Shown here piece after piece: positions 1 through 6,998 of a stretch of 24,531 nt of DNA. Every line of letters begins with the position of its first letter. Within the stretch, counting starts at the first letter, position 1. A model generated the notes under the pieces. That model did not search any database. It worked only from the letters and a program-made list of their open reading frames with translations, and was not told where the DNA came from. The translations under genes and the position numbers were made by a program. Source of the stretch: Clostridiales bacterium (GTDB lineage: Bacteria; Bacillota; Clostridia; Christensenellales; Aristaeellaceae); assembly GCA_004556985.1 (NCBI GenBank), contig SFFC01000023.1, positions 1 through 24,531 of the forward strand. The letters are read 5' to 3'.

Positions 1-2
1 GC

Positions 3-92
3 ATCATCCTGATCGTCGAGGCGATCGGCGACCTGCTGACGATCCATCGCCTGTCGCGCATCGCCAGGGACAGCGGCTACACCGTTCGCTGA
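3..92 (+). CDS. C-terminal end of an unidentified protein (partial)
   Basis: An open frame enters from the left edge and ends at a TGA at 90-92. Only the last 29 residues are visible. They start hydrophobic (IILIVEAIGDLLTI) and end basic and polar (RDSGYTVR), so the tail could follow a membrane segment. A good hairpin terminator follows 26 bases later, which supports this being a true gene end. The family cannot be recognised from so little sequence. Confidence 0.5.
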   Translation: MILIVEAIGDLLTIHRLSRIARDSGYTVR

Positions 93-118
93 CAGGCTTT
101 CTTCTCCACAGGTTAAAG

Positions 119-157
119 AACGAGGATGCGTTCCATCGCGGAGCGCATCCTCGTTTT
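119..157 (+). terminator. Bidirectional intrinsic terminator
   Basis: A 10-bp perfect stem (CGAGGATGCG at 121-130 with CGCATCCTCG at 144-153) is followed by TTTT on the plus strand. On the minus strand it is followed by TTCTTT. It sits between two convergent genes, the partial plus-strand gene and the minus-strand cyclase, and can serve both. Confidence 0.8.
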
Positions 158-177
158 GTGATTTCGGGTGCTTCAGT

Positions 178-867
178 TTACCTGCTGAACTCGGCCAGGC
201 CCTCGATCGCGTAGGCGCGAACCGGGCAGGAGTCGGCGCCGACGATCGGCAGCGCCGCGTAGCTCATGAAGAAGGTATCGGTCGTCAGATACTCGAGGTT
301 CTTGAGCACCTCCAGGAACACGCCGTCGACCTCCATGATGATGTCATGGAAGGGCTTGACGTCCTCCTCGCAGTTCTCGATGGAGACGCCGTCGCCGAAG
401 CCGACGCACTTGACGCCGTGGTTGCGCAGCCACCAGGCGGTCTCGCCGTTGATGAACAGGCGCTTGTCGGCCGGGCTGTTGGTCTCCGGCGTGAACGGCG
501 GGAACTTCCAGTTGCTGTCGAGAATGACGATGTCGCCCTCCTTGATGCGGTCGCCGCAGGCGCGGTCGAGATCCGCGCCGCTGATGTGGCTGTTCGGCTC
601 GAGGAAGTCGATGTTGACGTAGATGGCGCGGCCCATGAAGGTCGTCAGCGGGAGCTCGCCGACAGACTTGCCGTCCTCAAAGTGATGATACGGGCACTCG
701 CAGTGCGTGCCGAGGTGGCTCGTCAGGTCGAGCGCGGTATGATAGTCCGGGATGGGGCCGCCGGTGTTGTAGCGGATCAGATGGCAGCGGCGGGATTCGG
801 TTTTCGGGTCCAGCACCTTGGTCAGATCGACCACGCGAAGACCATTGAGCTCGTATACGGGTTCCAT
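178..867 (-). CDS. Cyclase-family protein (kynurenine formamidase-like metal hydrolase)
   Basis: This 229-residue protein belongs to the cyclase/kynurenine formamidase family, metal-dependent hydrolases acting on amides, lactones or related bonds. The family signature HxGTHxDxPxH appears at residues 51-61 as HLGTHCECPYH, with Glu in place of the usual Asp at residue 57. The length is normal for the family. A ribosome site (AAGGAGGA) lies 6 bases before the ATG. It is the last gene of a minus-strand run behind YhcH- and ketopantoate-reductase-family genes, 27 bases after the latter, and a terminator follows at 119-157. The substrate is unknown. The context suggests breakdown or interconversion of a small organic acid or sugar derivative rather than tryptophan catabolism, because no other kynurenine gene is present. 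Confidence 0.85.
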   Translation of the reverse strand: MEPVYELNGLRVVDLTKVLDPKTESRRCHLIRYNTGGPIPDYHTALDLTSHLGTHCECPYHHFEDGKSVGELPLTTFMGRAIYVNIDFLEPNSHISGADLDRACGDRIKEGDIVILDSNWKFPPFTPETNSPADKRLFINGETAWWLRNHGVKCVGFGDGVSIENCEEDVKPFHDIIMEVDGVFLEVLKNLEYLTTDTFFMSYAALPIVGADSCPVRAYAIEGLAEFSR

Positions 868-894
868 GGGGTTTCCTCCTTATGCTGAATTTTT

Positions 895-1815
895 TTAGGA
901 TTGACTGGCTTTGGCTTCCATCGCGTGAACGAGCGCGACCATGGCCGCGTGCGTCGGCGCGGGAACGCCGTTTCTGCGGCTGGCGCGCACGACGCTGCCG
1001 CTGATGGTATCGACCTCCGTGCGCCGGCCCTTGGAAAGGTCCGCACAGATGCTCGTGATGCCGGCGGGGCTGTTCTCGCAGACGCGGCGCACCTCGGCGA
1101 CCTTCTCCTCCGCGTCAAACTCGAGCCCCTCGCCCGCGGCGACGGCGACCGCCTCGCGCACGAGCGTCTCGCACAGCGCCCAGGCGTTTGCGTCGCTGGC
1201 GATGAACCCGAGCGGCACCTGCAGCACGCCGGTCAGCACGCTGGCGGAGACGTTGGTGAACATCTTGCCCCAGATGAGCTTCTGCACATCCGCGCTGCAA
1301 TCGGCCTCAAGCCCGCTCTCGCAGAAGGCATCGGCGATGTACTGCAGGCGGCCGACGTCGCCCTCGATGCAACCGACATGCGTGATGCCGCTGCCGCCGT
1401 GGCGGATTTCGCCCGGGCCGACGACCGCGCTGTTGTGCTGCGTTGTGCCGATGACGACGTGCGCGCGGTCGACGAATTTCGTGAGCATGTCTTCATGGCC
1501 GCTGCCGTTCTGCAGCGTCATGATGCAGGTATCCGGGCCGATCAGGCCGCGGTTGCTTTCAAGCGCACTCTCGCTGAACATCGCCTTGACGAACACGATA
1601 ATCAGGTCGACGGGCGCCATGCCCGCCGTGGAGACGGCGCCCAGCGGATGGCAGACGGTCACGGAGCCGTCCGGCTCGTGAATCGTCACGCCCTGCGCGT
1701 TGATGGTGTCGATCACCGTCTGGTTGACGTCCACCAGAATCACGTCATGCTTCCGGCTCAGATAGCCGCCGTAGAGCGAACCCATCGCGCCCGCGCCCAG
1801 AACCGCAATTCTCAT
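895..1815 (-). CDS. Ketopantoate reductase-family NAD(P)-dependent oxidoreductase
   Basis: This 306-residue protein starts with a Rossmann motif (MRIAVLGAGAMGSLYGG, residues 1-17) and has the layout of the ApbA/PanE family. That layout is an N-terminal NADP-binding domain with TLQNGSGHED near residue 120, and an all-helical C-terminal domain (KLIWGKMFTNVSAS, then a RRTEVD stretch). The family reduces 2-ketopantoate or similar 2-keto acids. I chose the ATG at 1815 because the Rossmann motif begins there and CAAGGAGGAGAG lies directly before it; the frame stays open upstream but that sequence is YhcH in another frame. It lies 22 bases after the YhcH-family gene and shares its operon. No other pantothenate gene is present, so a catabolic role on another 2-keto acid is as likely as pantothenate synthesis. 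I therefore give no gene symbol. Confidence 0.88.
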   Translation of the reverse strand: MRIAVLGAGAMGSLYGGYLSRKHDVILVDVNQTVIDTINAQGVTIHEPDGSVTVCHPLGAVSTAGMAPVDLIIVFVKAMFSESALESNRGLIGPDTCIMTLQNGSGHEDMLTKFVDRAHVVIGTTQHNSAVVGPGEIRHGGSGITHVGCIEGDVGRLQYIADAFCESGLEADCSADVQKLIWGKMFTNVSASVLTGVLQVPLGFIASDANAWALCETLVREAVAVAAGEGLEFDAEEKVAEVRRVCENSPAGITSICADLSKGRRTEVDTISGSVVRASRRNGVPAPTHAAMVALVHAMEAKASQS

Positions 1816-1837
1816 TGTCTCTCCTCCTTGCGCCGCA

Positions 1838-2305
1838 TCACAGCAGATCCACGCTGACCTTGACGACCACCTTGCTGTACGAAAGCGGCTTGCGGTCGAC
1901 GCAGACGCCCGGGCGATGCGCGTCGCTGGGGAAGAACACCGCATAGCAGCCCGCCGTCGGATGGATGAAGCCCTCGTTCTTCACGCCGTCATAGAAGTAG
2001 AGGTCGCGATCCTCGTGCGCCTCGACCTGCGCGCCCACGCCATCGGCCGGGGCCACGCCGCAGAGCTCCTCGCCGGTGAGCCAGTACTGCACGTCGACAT
2101 ACTTTTCATGCAGCTCCGGCTTCGTCTCCTCCATCTGCTTGGAGGTCAGATGGAACAGCTGCACGAACATCCTGTCGCCGTCGATCGGGTAGCGGCCGTC
2201 CTCCATCTGGCTGAAGTCGGTCGTGGAGGCATAGCGGATGGCCCGCGCAATCGCCTCCGGATATCTGTTCAGATCGTCGCCCGCGTGAATGCTTGAAAAA
2301 ATCAT
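1838..2305 (-). CDS. YhcH/YjgK/YiaL family protein
   Basis: The product is 155 residues, the normal length of the YhcH/YjgK/YiaL (DUF386) family. These are small cupin-like proteins found in sugar-acid and sialic acid operons, some of which act as sugar anomerases. Typical family stretches are visible: ELHEKYVDVQYWLTGEE near the middle, and YAVFFPSDAHRPG, a conserved metal-site region, near the C-terminus. The start at 2305 is supported by GGAGAG just upstream and by the family N-terminus (MIFSSIHAGDD). It is the first gene after the LacI-type promoter at 2393-2421 and leads the YhcH, reductase and cyclase run. Its place points to a carbohydrate or sugar-acid substrate for the operon. Confidence 0.88.
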   Translation of the reverse strand: MIFSSIHAGDDLNRYPEAIARAIRYASTTDFSQMEDGRYPIDGDRMFVQLFHLTSKQMEETKPELHEKYVDVQYWLTGEELCGVAPADGVGAQVEAHEDRDLYFYDGVKNEGFIHPTAGCYAVFFPSDAHRPGVCVDRKPLSYSKVVVKVSVDLL

Positions 2306-2374
2306 ACTCTCTCTCCGCCTTTCTCTGTCGACTCTGTCCATGTGCCTTTCCGATCCAAACTGCCCGCATGAGCA

Positions 2375-2386
2375 GCAATCGATTTC
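2375..2386. promoter_or_regulatory. Candidate LacI-family operator O1 (at transcription start)
   Basis: GCAATCGATTTC is a near-palindrome with a central CG, as expected for LacI-family operators. It lies immediately downstream of the -10 box of the YhcH operon promoter, covering about +1 to +12, the classic position for repression. An identical 12-mer occurs at 2464-2475. Confidence 0.65.
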
Positions 2387-2392
2387 ACCTAT

Positions 2393-2421
2393 AAGATAGC
2401 ATAAATCCTCATTTGTTTCAA
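2393..2421 (-). promoter_or_regulatory. Sigma-A promoter of the YhcH-reductase-cyclase operon
   Basis: On the minus strand a -35 box TTGAAA (2416-2421) is followed after 17 bp by a -10 box TATCTT (2393-2398). It is the only AT-rich stretch in the neighbourhood. It lies between lacI and the YhcH gene, with operator-like sites on both sides. Confidence 0.7.
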
Positions 2422-2463
2422 GATATATTTTTGTGAAAAGCGAAATTTTTCTGCAACAAATCC

Positions 2464-2475
2464 GCAATCGATTTC
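2464..2475. promoter_or_regulatory. Candidate LacI-family operator O2 (upstream)
   Basis: This is an exact copy of the 12-base O1 sequence in the same orientation, with centres 89 bp apart. It sits upstream of the -35 box and just after the lacI stop codon. Two spaced operators around one promoter are compatible with repression by DNA looping; that is inference. Confidence 0.6.
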
Positions 2476-2492
2476 GTGTTTTTTGCAGCCCG

Positions 2493-3482
2493 TCAGGTCG
2501 ATTCCCGCTCCACGATGCTCGGGAAGAGCATCGTGCGCTGGTTGGTGCCGCGCCCCTCCAGGCAGTCCACGAGCTTGTGGGCGATGGTGACGCCCAGGTC
2601 GAGCGCCATGGAGTTGAGCGAGGTCAGCGTCGGCCGGCAGACCCGCGCGCAGACCGTGTTGTCCACGCCGATGAGCGAGATATCCCCGGGCACGTCAAGC
2701 CCGCTGTCCTGAATCGCGCGCAGGGCGCCGCAGGCGATCAGGTCGAGGCTGCAGATCACGCCGTCCGTCTCGGGATGCTCCCGCAGCACGCGCTGCATCG
2801 TCCCATAGCCGCCGTCATAATCGCCTGCCACGCCGTCATAGATGACCGGCCCGGGGCTGTCCTCCAGCTCGCGCATGCCGTCGAGATACCCCTGGGTCTT
2901 GAGCCGGCTGCTGGGCGTCGGCTGATCGACAAGGAAGACGATATGCCGTCTGCCCTTGCGCGCGAGCAGGCGGACGCAATCCGCGATGCCGCCGCGGTCG
3001 TCGGAGAGCACGCCATAGGCGTTGGGCAGGTCGAGAAAGCCATTGAGCAAAAAAACTGGCACCTGCGGCAGGGAGCGGGAGATCGCCTCCCGGATGGTCT
3101 CCGTCTGGAAGATGGATCCCATGAGCACGGCGGCCTCGACGCTGCGCTGCTCGAGCATGCGGATGCCGGCGACGCGCTCCGCCTCCGTGCTGCCCGTGTT
3201 CACCACGAGGCTGCTGTATCCGCGGCCGGAGAGCTCGTGGGCGATGTGATACGCCCCGGCGATGTGATGCTCCTGGCGGATATCGGCCACGAGGATGCCG
3301 ATCATGCGGCTGGAGCTGGTCACGAGCCCCCGCGCCGTCTCGTTGGGCACATATTGATATTTTTTGAGCAGCGCCTGCACTCGCGCGCGCTTTTCCTTGG
3401 CGACGCCCGGCTTGTCGTTGATGACGCGGGAAACCGTGCTCGCCGAAACGCCCGCCTCGCGCGCGATGTCATAGATCGTCAA
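2493..3482 (-). CDS. LacI-family transcriptional regulator
   Basis: The 329-residue protein has a LacI-type helix-turn-helix at residues 1-50 (TIYDIAREAGVSASTVSRVI, then the hinge YVPNETARGL). A periplasmic-binding-protein-like sensor domain follows (MIGILVADIRQEHH onward, including SLIGVDNT near the C-terminus). The length is normal for the family. It lies 17 bases after the butyrate-kinase-family gene, so the two are probably co-transcribed from 4700-4728. It precedes a promoter carrying two identical CG-centred near-palindromes, so it probably controls the YhcH-reductase-cyclase genes. I see no copy of that site at the buk promoter. The effector is unknown. LacI sensors usually bind sugars or sugar acids, which fits the YhcH neighbour. 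Confidence 0.93.
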   Translation of the reverse strand: MTIYDIAREAGVSASTVSRVINDKPGVAKEKRARVQALLKKYQYVPNETARGLVTSSSRMIGILVADIRQEHHIAGAYHIAHELSGRGYSSLVVNTGSTEAERVAGIRMLEQRSVEAAVLMGSIFQTETIREAISRSLPQVPVFLLNGFLDLPNAYGVLSDDRGGIADCVRLLARKGRRHIVFLVDQPTPSSRLKTQGYLDGMRELEDSPGPVIYDGVAGDYDGGYGTMQRVLREHPETDGVICSLDLIACGALRAIQDSGLDVPGDISLIGVDNTVCARVCRPTLTSLNSMALDLGVTIAHKLVDCLEGRGTNQRTMLFPSIVEREST

Positions 3483-3499
3483 TGCGGTTCTTCCTCTCT

Positions 3500-4615
3500 C
3501 TAGTTTCCGGTGTCTTCGTCTTCAAAGCCCGTCCAGACTGGGTGTCCGGGATAGACCCTGGCCTCCTCCTCGCCGGTGAGCACGCGCAGCGCGCCCGCGG
3601 CCATGGCCTCCTGCTCGAATTCGCCGGGATAGGCCGTCACCGGGGCGATGAAGCCGCAGCGCCTGCGAATGCCCTCGAGCACGTCGTCAAAGCGCAGCAG
3701 CCCGCCCGTGAGCACGATGCCGTCCACCTCGCCGCAGAGCACGGCCGCCATCTCGCCGATCGCCTTGCCAATCTGGTAGATCATCGCCTCCCAGACGCGC
3801 ACGGCCCGCGGGTCGCCCTGCTCGACCAGCCGGTGCACGGTGTCGGAATTGGACGTGCCGAAGTGGCTCGTCAGCCCGCCGGCCTGGCTGCACAGCGCCT
3901 TGAGCTGTTCGCGCGGGGTGTCGGCAAAGTGCGTGAGGATGTCCGTCACGGCCATGGAGCCGATGCGCGTCGGGGTGAACGGACCCTCGCCGCCGCCCGC
4001 GTTGTTGCCGTCGATCATGCGCCCATGCCGGTGCGCGGTGACGGAGATGCCGCCGTCGATGTGGCAGACGATCAGGCTGCAGTCCTCGTAGCGTTTGCCC
4101 AGCGTCCTCGCGTGGCGGCGCGCCGTCTCCTTGAGGTTGAGCGCGTGGGAGATCGCCGTGCGGTAGACGCCGCGCGCGCCGGTCATGCGCGCCAGGTCGC
4201 AGAGCTCGTCGACGACGGGCGGATCCATCATCAGCATCAGCCCGCCATATTCCTCGTGCAGCGCCCTGGCCATCTGCACGCCGAGCATCGACGCGTGATA
4301 CAGCCCGCCGCGCGCCTCCCGCGTGTCGCGGATGAGCGCGTCGTCGATCGCATAGACGCCGCCCTCGATGGAGCAGCATCCGCCGCCCCGGCCGACGATC
4401 GCGTCGACGCCGTGCAGATCGATTCCGTGCTCCTCAAGGAAGCGATGAATGACAGCCATTCTGTAATCGAGCTGGTCGTTGATCGTCGGAAAGGTCAGCA
4501 GCACCGAGGAATCGTGAAACGTATCCTCCGTGAACAGGCAGGTGTCATTTTCAAACATGGACAGCTTGGTCGAGGTCGAGCCCGGATTGATGACGAAAAT
4601 TCGATAGCGCTTCAT
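3500..4615 (-). CDS. buk: Butyrate kinase-family acyl kinase
   Basis: This 371-residue protein is a member of the acetokinase superfamily, closest to butyrate kinases, which interconvert butyryl phosphate plus ADP with butyrate plus ATP in the cytoplasm. It opens with the phosphate-binding motif VINPGSTSTK (residues 8-17). It continues with VGRGGG, ISHALNLKETARRHA, CHIDGGISVTAHRHGRMIDG and the C-terminal nucleotide motif VLTGGLLRFDD, all in the family order. It is slightly longer than typical butyrate kinases (about 355). A sigma-A promoter lies about 85 bases upstream, and lacI follows after 17 bases. No phosphotransbutyrylase gene accompanies it, so a branched or other short-chain acyl phosphate could be the real substrate. 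The family call is firm; the substrate is not. Confidence 0.85.
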   Translation of the reverse strand: MKRYRIFVINPGSTSTKLSMFENDTCLFTEDTFHDSSVLLTFPTINDQLDYRMAVIHRFLEEHGIDLHGVDAIVGRGGGCCSIEGGVYAIDDALIRDTREARGGLYHASMLGVQMARALHEEYGGLMLMMDPPVVDELCDLARMTGARGVYRTAISHALNLKETARRHARTLGKRYEDCSLIVCHIDGGISVTAHRHGRMIDGNNAGGGEGPFTPTRIGSMAVTDILTHFADTPREQLKALCSQAGGLTSHFGTSNSDTVHRLVEQGDPRAVRVWEAMIYQIGKAIGEMAAVLCGEVDGIVLTGGLLRFDDVLEGIRRRCGFIAPVTAYPGEFEQEAMAAGALRVLTGEEEARVYPGHPVWTGFEDEDTGN

Positions 4616-4699
4616 GATCTATCTCCCGCCGCGGCCGCTTGCGCCGCGTCCTGATCCCCTGTATTCGGCAGATCGCCATAGACGGAATCTGTCCTTTAC

Positions 4700-4728
4700 A
4701 GTATACCACGATTCACAGTCCCGGGCAA
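4700..4728 (-). promoter_or_regulatory. Sigma-A promoter upstream of buk-lacI
   Basis: On the minus strand TTGCCC (4723-4728), 17 bp and TATACT (4700-4705) form a good promoter reading toward the acyl kinase start at 4615. Confidence 0.65.
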
Positions 4729-4800
4729 ACAAAACCGGCGCTTCCCAAGGGATTTCCCCCGGCTCCGGGGCCGCCCGGGCGGCAGATGCGCAGCACGAAA

Positions 4801-4849
4801 GCACCCCGTATTCCGGGCGGCAGGCCATGCCGCCCGAAACGCGGGGTGC
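4801..4849 (-). terminator. Probable terminator after leuA
   Basis: A long inverted repeat lies 38 bases after the leuA stop. The outer stem is GCACCCCG (4801-4808) with CGGGGTGC (4842-4849), and an inner stem of CGGGCGGCA pairs with the facing GCCGCCCG. On the minus strand it is followed by TTTCGTG, a weak U-tract. It separates leuA from the buk promoter. Confidence 0.6.
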
Positions 4850-4887
4850 TCATTGTTGTGCCTTCAGGCGGCCTCGCCCTTGGGGGC

Positions 4888-6576
4888 TTACATCTTGCCG
4901 TTCTCGAAGCGGTTGATCGCGCTGAGGATGCCCTTGACGGAAGCGAAGTTGATGTTGTGCTCCGTGCCGACGCCGTAGATGCGCCGTCCGCCCGGGGCGC
5001 GCAGCTGGATATAGGCGACGGCCTGGGAATCGGAGCCCATCGAGATCGCGTGCTCGGAATAGGTAAGGAAGGAATAGCCCTCGATGCCGGCCTGGCCGAG
5101 CGCGTTGAAGAAGGCGTCGATCGGTCCGTTGCCGCGCGACTCCAGCTGCACAAACGACCCGCGCACGCTCAGTACGCCGGAGAAATGCGTGATGTTGGCC
5201 GAGCTGCCCGCGACGGCCTCCTCGTAGAATTTGGCGCGCGAGAGCGCATAGGGCGCGCTGATGTTGAGGAATTCGCGCTGAAACAGGCCGAAGACCTCCT
5301 CCGGGGTCAGCTCGCGGCCCGTACGGTCGCATTCGACCTGCACCACGGCGCCGAACTCCGGATGCATCGCCTTGGGCAGATGGTAGCCGTAGTTGTGATC
5401 CATGATGAACGCCGCGCCGCCCTTGCCGGACTGGCTGTTGATGCGGATGATCGGCTCGTACTCGCGGCCGATGTCCGCCGGATCGATCGGCAGATACGGA
5501 ATCTCCCAGTAGGGGCTCTTCGACTCGCGCATGTACTCGTGGCCCTTGTTGATGGCGTCCTGATGGGAGCCGGAGAAGGCCGTGAAGGCGAGCTTGCCGG
5601 CGTAGGGCCAGCGCTCCGGAACATGCATCTTCGTGCAGCGCTCGTAGACGTCGCGGACATGGTCGATATGCGTGAAGTCGAGCTCGGGATCGACGCCCTG
5701 CGTGTACATGTTCAGCGCGACGGTTACGACGTCGAGGTTGCCGGTGCGCTCGCCGTTGCCAAAGAGCGTACCCTCCACGCGCTCCGCGCCCGCCATCATG
5801 GCCAGCTCCGCGCAGGCAACGCCGGTGCCGCGGTCGTTGTGCGGATGGATGGAGATGATCGCCGCCTCGCGGTTGGGCAGGTTGCGGCAGAAATACTCGA
5901 TCTGGTCGGCGTAGGTATTCGCCGTGCACATCTCGACGGTGTTGGGCAGGTTGAGGATAACCGGGTTCTCCTTCGTCGCGCCGAGCGTCTCCATGACCTG
6001 GCGGCAGATCTCCACGGCGAAATCCATCTCCGTGCCGGAGAAGGACTCGGGCGAATACTCGTAGCGGAAATTCGTGCCGGAGGTATCCGCCTCCGTCAGC
6101 TCGCGCACGAGCTTCGCACCCGCGACGGCAATGTCGATGATGCCCTGCATGTCCTTCTTGAAGACGACCTTGCGCTGGAGCGTGGAGGTCGAGTTGTAGA
6201 AGTGGATGATGACGTTCTTCGCGCCGCGCACGGCCTCGAAGGTCTTGCGGATGAGATGCTCGCGCGCCTGCACGAGCACCTGGATGGTGACGTCGTCCGG
6301 GATGTGATGGCCGTCGATGAGCGCGCGCAGGATCTCATACTCGGTCTCGGAGGCGGAGGGGAAGCCGACCTCGATCTCCTTGAAGCCGACGTCGACGAGG
6401 AGCTTGAAAAAGTCGAGCTTCTCCTGCAGGTTCATCGGGGTGACGAGCGCCTGGTTGCCGTCGCGCAGATCGACGGAGCACCAGGTCGGCGCCTTTTCAA
6501 TGCGCTTGTCGGGCCAGGTGCGGTCCGGCAGGGAGACGGGCATAAAGGGAATGTACTTCTTGCAGCCTTGATACAT
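4888..6576 (-). CDS. leuA: 2-isopropylmalate synthase (long, type 2 LeuA)
   Basis: The enzyme condenses acetyl-CoA with 2-ketoisovalerate in the first committed step of leucine synthesis. At 562 residues it matches the longer LeuA type of actinobacteria and fungi rather than the roughly 510-residue form. The metal- and substrate-binding start of the TIM barrel is at residues 34-42 (SVDLRDGNQ), and the conserved HPHNDRGTG and GTLFGNGERTGN motifs follow. The C-terminus (GNGPIDAFFNAL, and YGVGTEHNIN) is the regulatory domain that senses leucine. I chose the start at 6576 because it follows AAAGGAGAAAG and begins the family N-terminus (MYQGCKKYIPF). The frame continues upstream only into the T-box leader. 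The gene stands alone behind its leucine T-box; no leuBCD are in the window. Confidence 0.96.
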   Translation of the reverse strand: MYQGCKKYIPFMPVSLPDRTWPDKRIEKAPTWCSVDLRDGNQALVTPMNLQEKLDFFKLLVDVGFKEIEVGFPSASETEYEILRALIDGHHIPDDVTIQVLVQAREHLIRKTFEAVRGAKNVIIHFYNSTSTLQRKVVFKKDMQGIIDIAVAGAKLVRELTEADTSGTNFRYEYSPESFSGTEMDFAVEICRQVMETLGATKENPVILNLPNTVEMCTANTYADQIEYFCRNLPNREAAIISIHPHNDRGTGVACAELAMMAGAERVEGTLFGNGERTGNLDVVTVALNMYTQGVDPELDFTHIDHVRDVYERCTKMHVPERWPYAGKLAFTAFSGSHQDAINKGHEYMRESKSPYWEIPYLPIDPADIGREYEPIIRINSQSGKGGAAFIMDHNYGYHLPKAMHPEFGAVVQVECDRTGRELTPEEVFGLFQREFLNISAPYALSRAKFYEEAVAGSSANITHFSGVLSVRGSFVQLESRGNGPIDAFFNALGQAGIEGYSFLTYSEHAISMGSDSQAVAYIQLRAPGGRRIYGVGTEHNINFASVKGILSAINRFENGKM

Positions 6577-6626
6577 GGTGTTTCTTTCTCCTTTCCTACG
6601 TGCGAGAATGCTCCGGCCGGAGACGG

Positions 6627-6916
6627 AAAAACGCCCCTCAGCCGCGACGCTGCGGCTTAGGGGCGCATGATACAGAACATCTGTGCGCGGTACCACCCTA
6701 ATTCGGCTGCCAGGGGCAGCCCTCACGGTCTCAAGCAAGACCTGACCGGTCACGGGGTCATCCGTCGCGGACTACTGGCGTTTCGCCCGCGCAACTCCGG
6801 GAGGAGTTCTCAAAAAGGATTCCGTCCGGCTCGCACCAAACGCCGGCTCTCTTGACGGAACACACCCTTCCGATTTTTTCCCATCATCGTCTTTTCAGGT
6901 TCGAGAATATGAACTT
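6627..6916 (-). promoter_or_regulatory. Leucine T-box riboswitch (leuA leader)
   Basis: The leader between the promoter and leuA holds the canonical T-box sequence AGGGTGGTACCGCG (minus strand, 6686-6699), which pairs with the acceptor end of uncharged tRNA. Further upstream are the conserved Stem I distal elements (AGAGAGCCGG and GGTGCGAGCC). After them comes GAACTC (6804-6809), which presents a CUC leucine specifier codon (6804-6806). A strong terminator closes the leader: CGCCCCTAAGCCGC (6652-6665) pairs with GCGGCTGAGGGGCG (6632-6645), then TTTTT (6627-6631). Low charged tRNA-Leu should favour the antiterminator and allow leuA transcription. The identity is certain by sequence; the specifier codon assignment is strong but not folded by computer. 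Confidence 0.95.
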
Positions 6917-6922
6917 GGTCAT

Positions 6923-6951
6923 ATTTTAGCGGAGATGCCGGGCTTTGTCAA
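6923..6951 (-). promoter_or_regulatory. Sigma-A promoter of leuA
   Basis: A perfect -35 box TTGACA (6946-6951), a 17-bp spacer and TAAAAT (6923-6928) read toward the T-box leader. Transcription should begin near 6916. Confidence 0.85.
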
Positions 6952-6998
6952 GAGCGAACCCGCAAAAAGATCGCGGTCGATTTCGCGCGGCGCCGGCC

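Noticed and set aside
1816..1944. N-terminal extension of the ketopantoate reductase-like protein
   Set aside because: The extra 43 residues are the YhcH gene in another frame, and the Rossmann motif begins at the ATG with a good ribosome site.
4639..6660. Very long open frame on the plus strand opposite leuA
   Set aside because: It runs antisense to a clear LeuA with all motifs, has Arg/Ala/His-rich low-complexity translation, and covers the T-box terminator. It is a by-product of high GC content.
6577..6753. N-terminal extension of LeuA by 59 residues
   Set aside because: This sequence is the T-box leader and its terminator; the real start has AAAGGAG at 6576.
6952..6998. Terminator for the MATE gene
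   Set aside because: Only a 4-bp stem before a TTTTT run can be formed; it is too weak to list as a feature.
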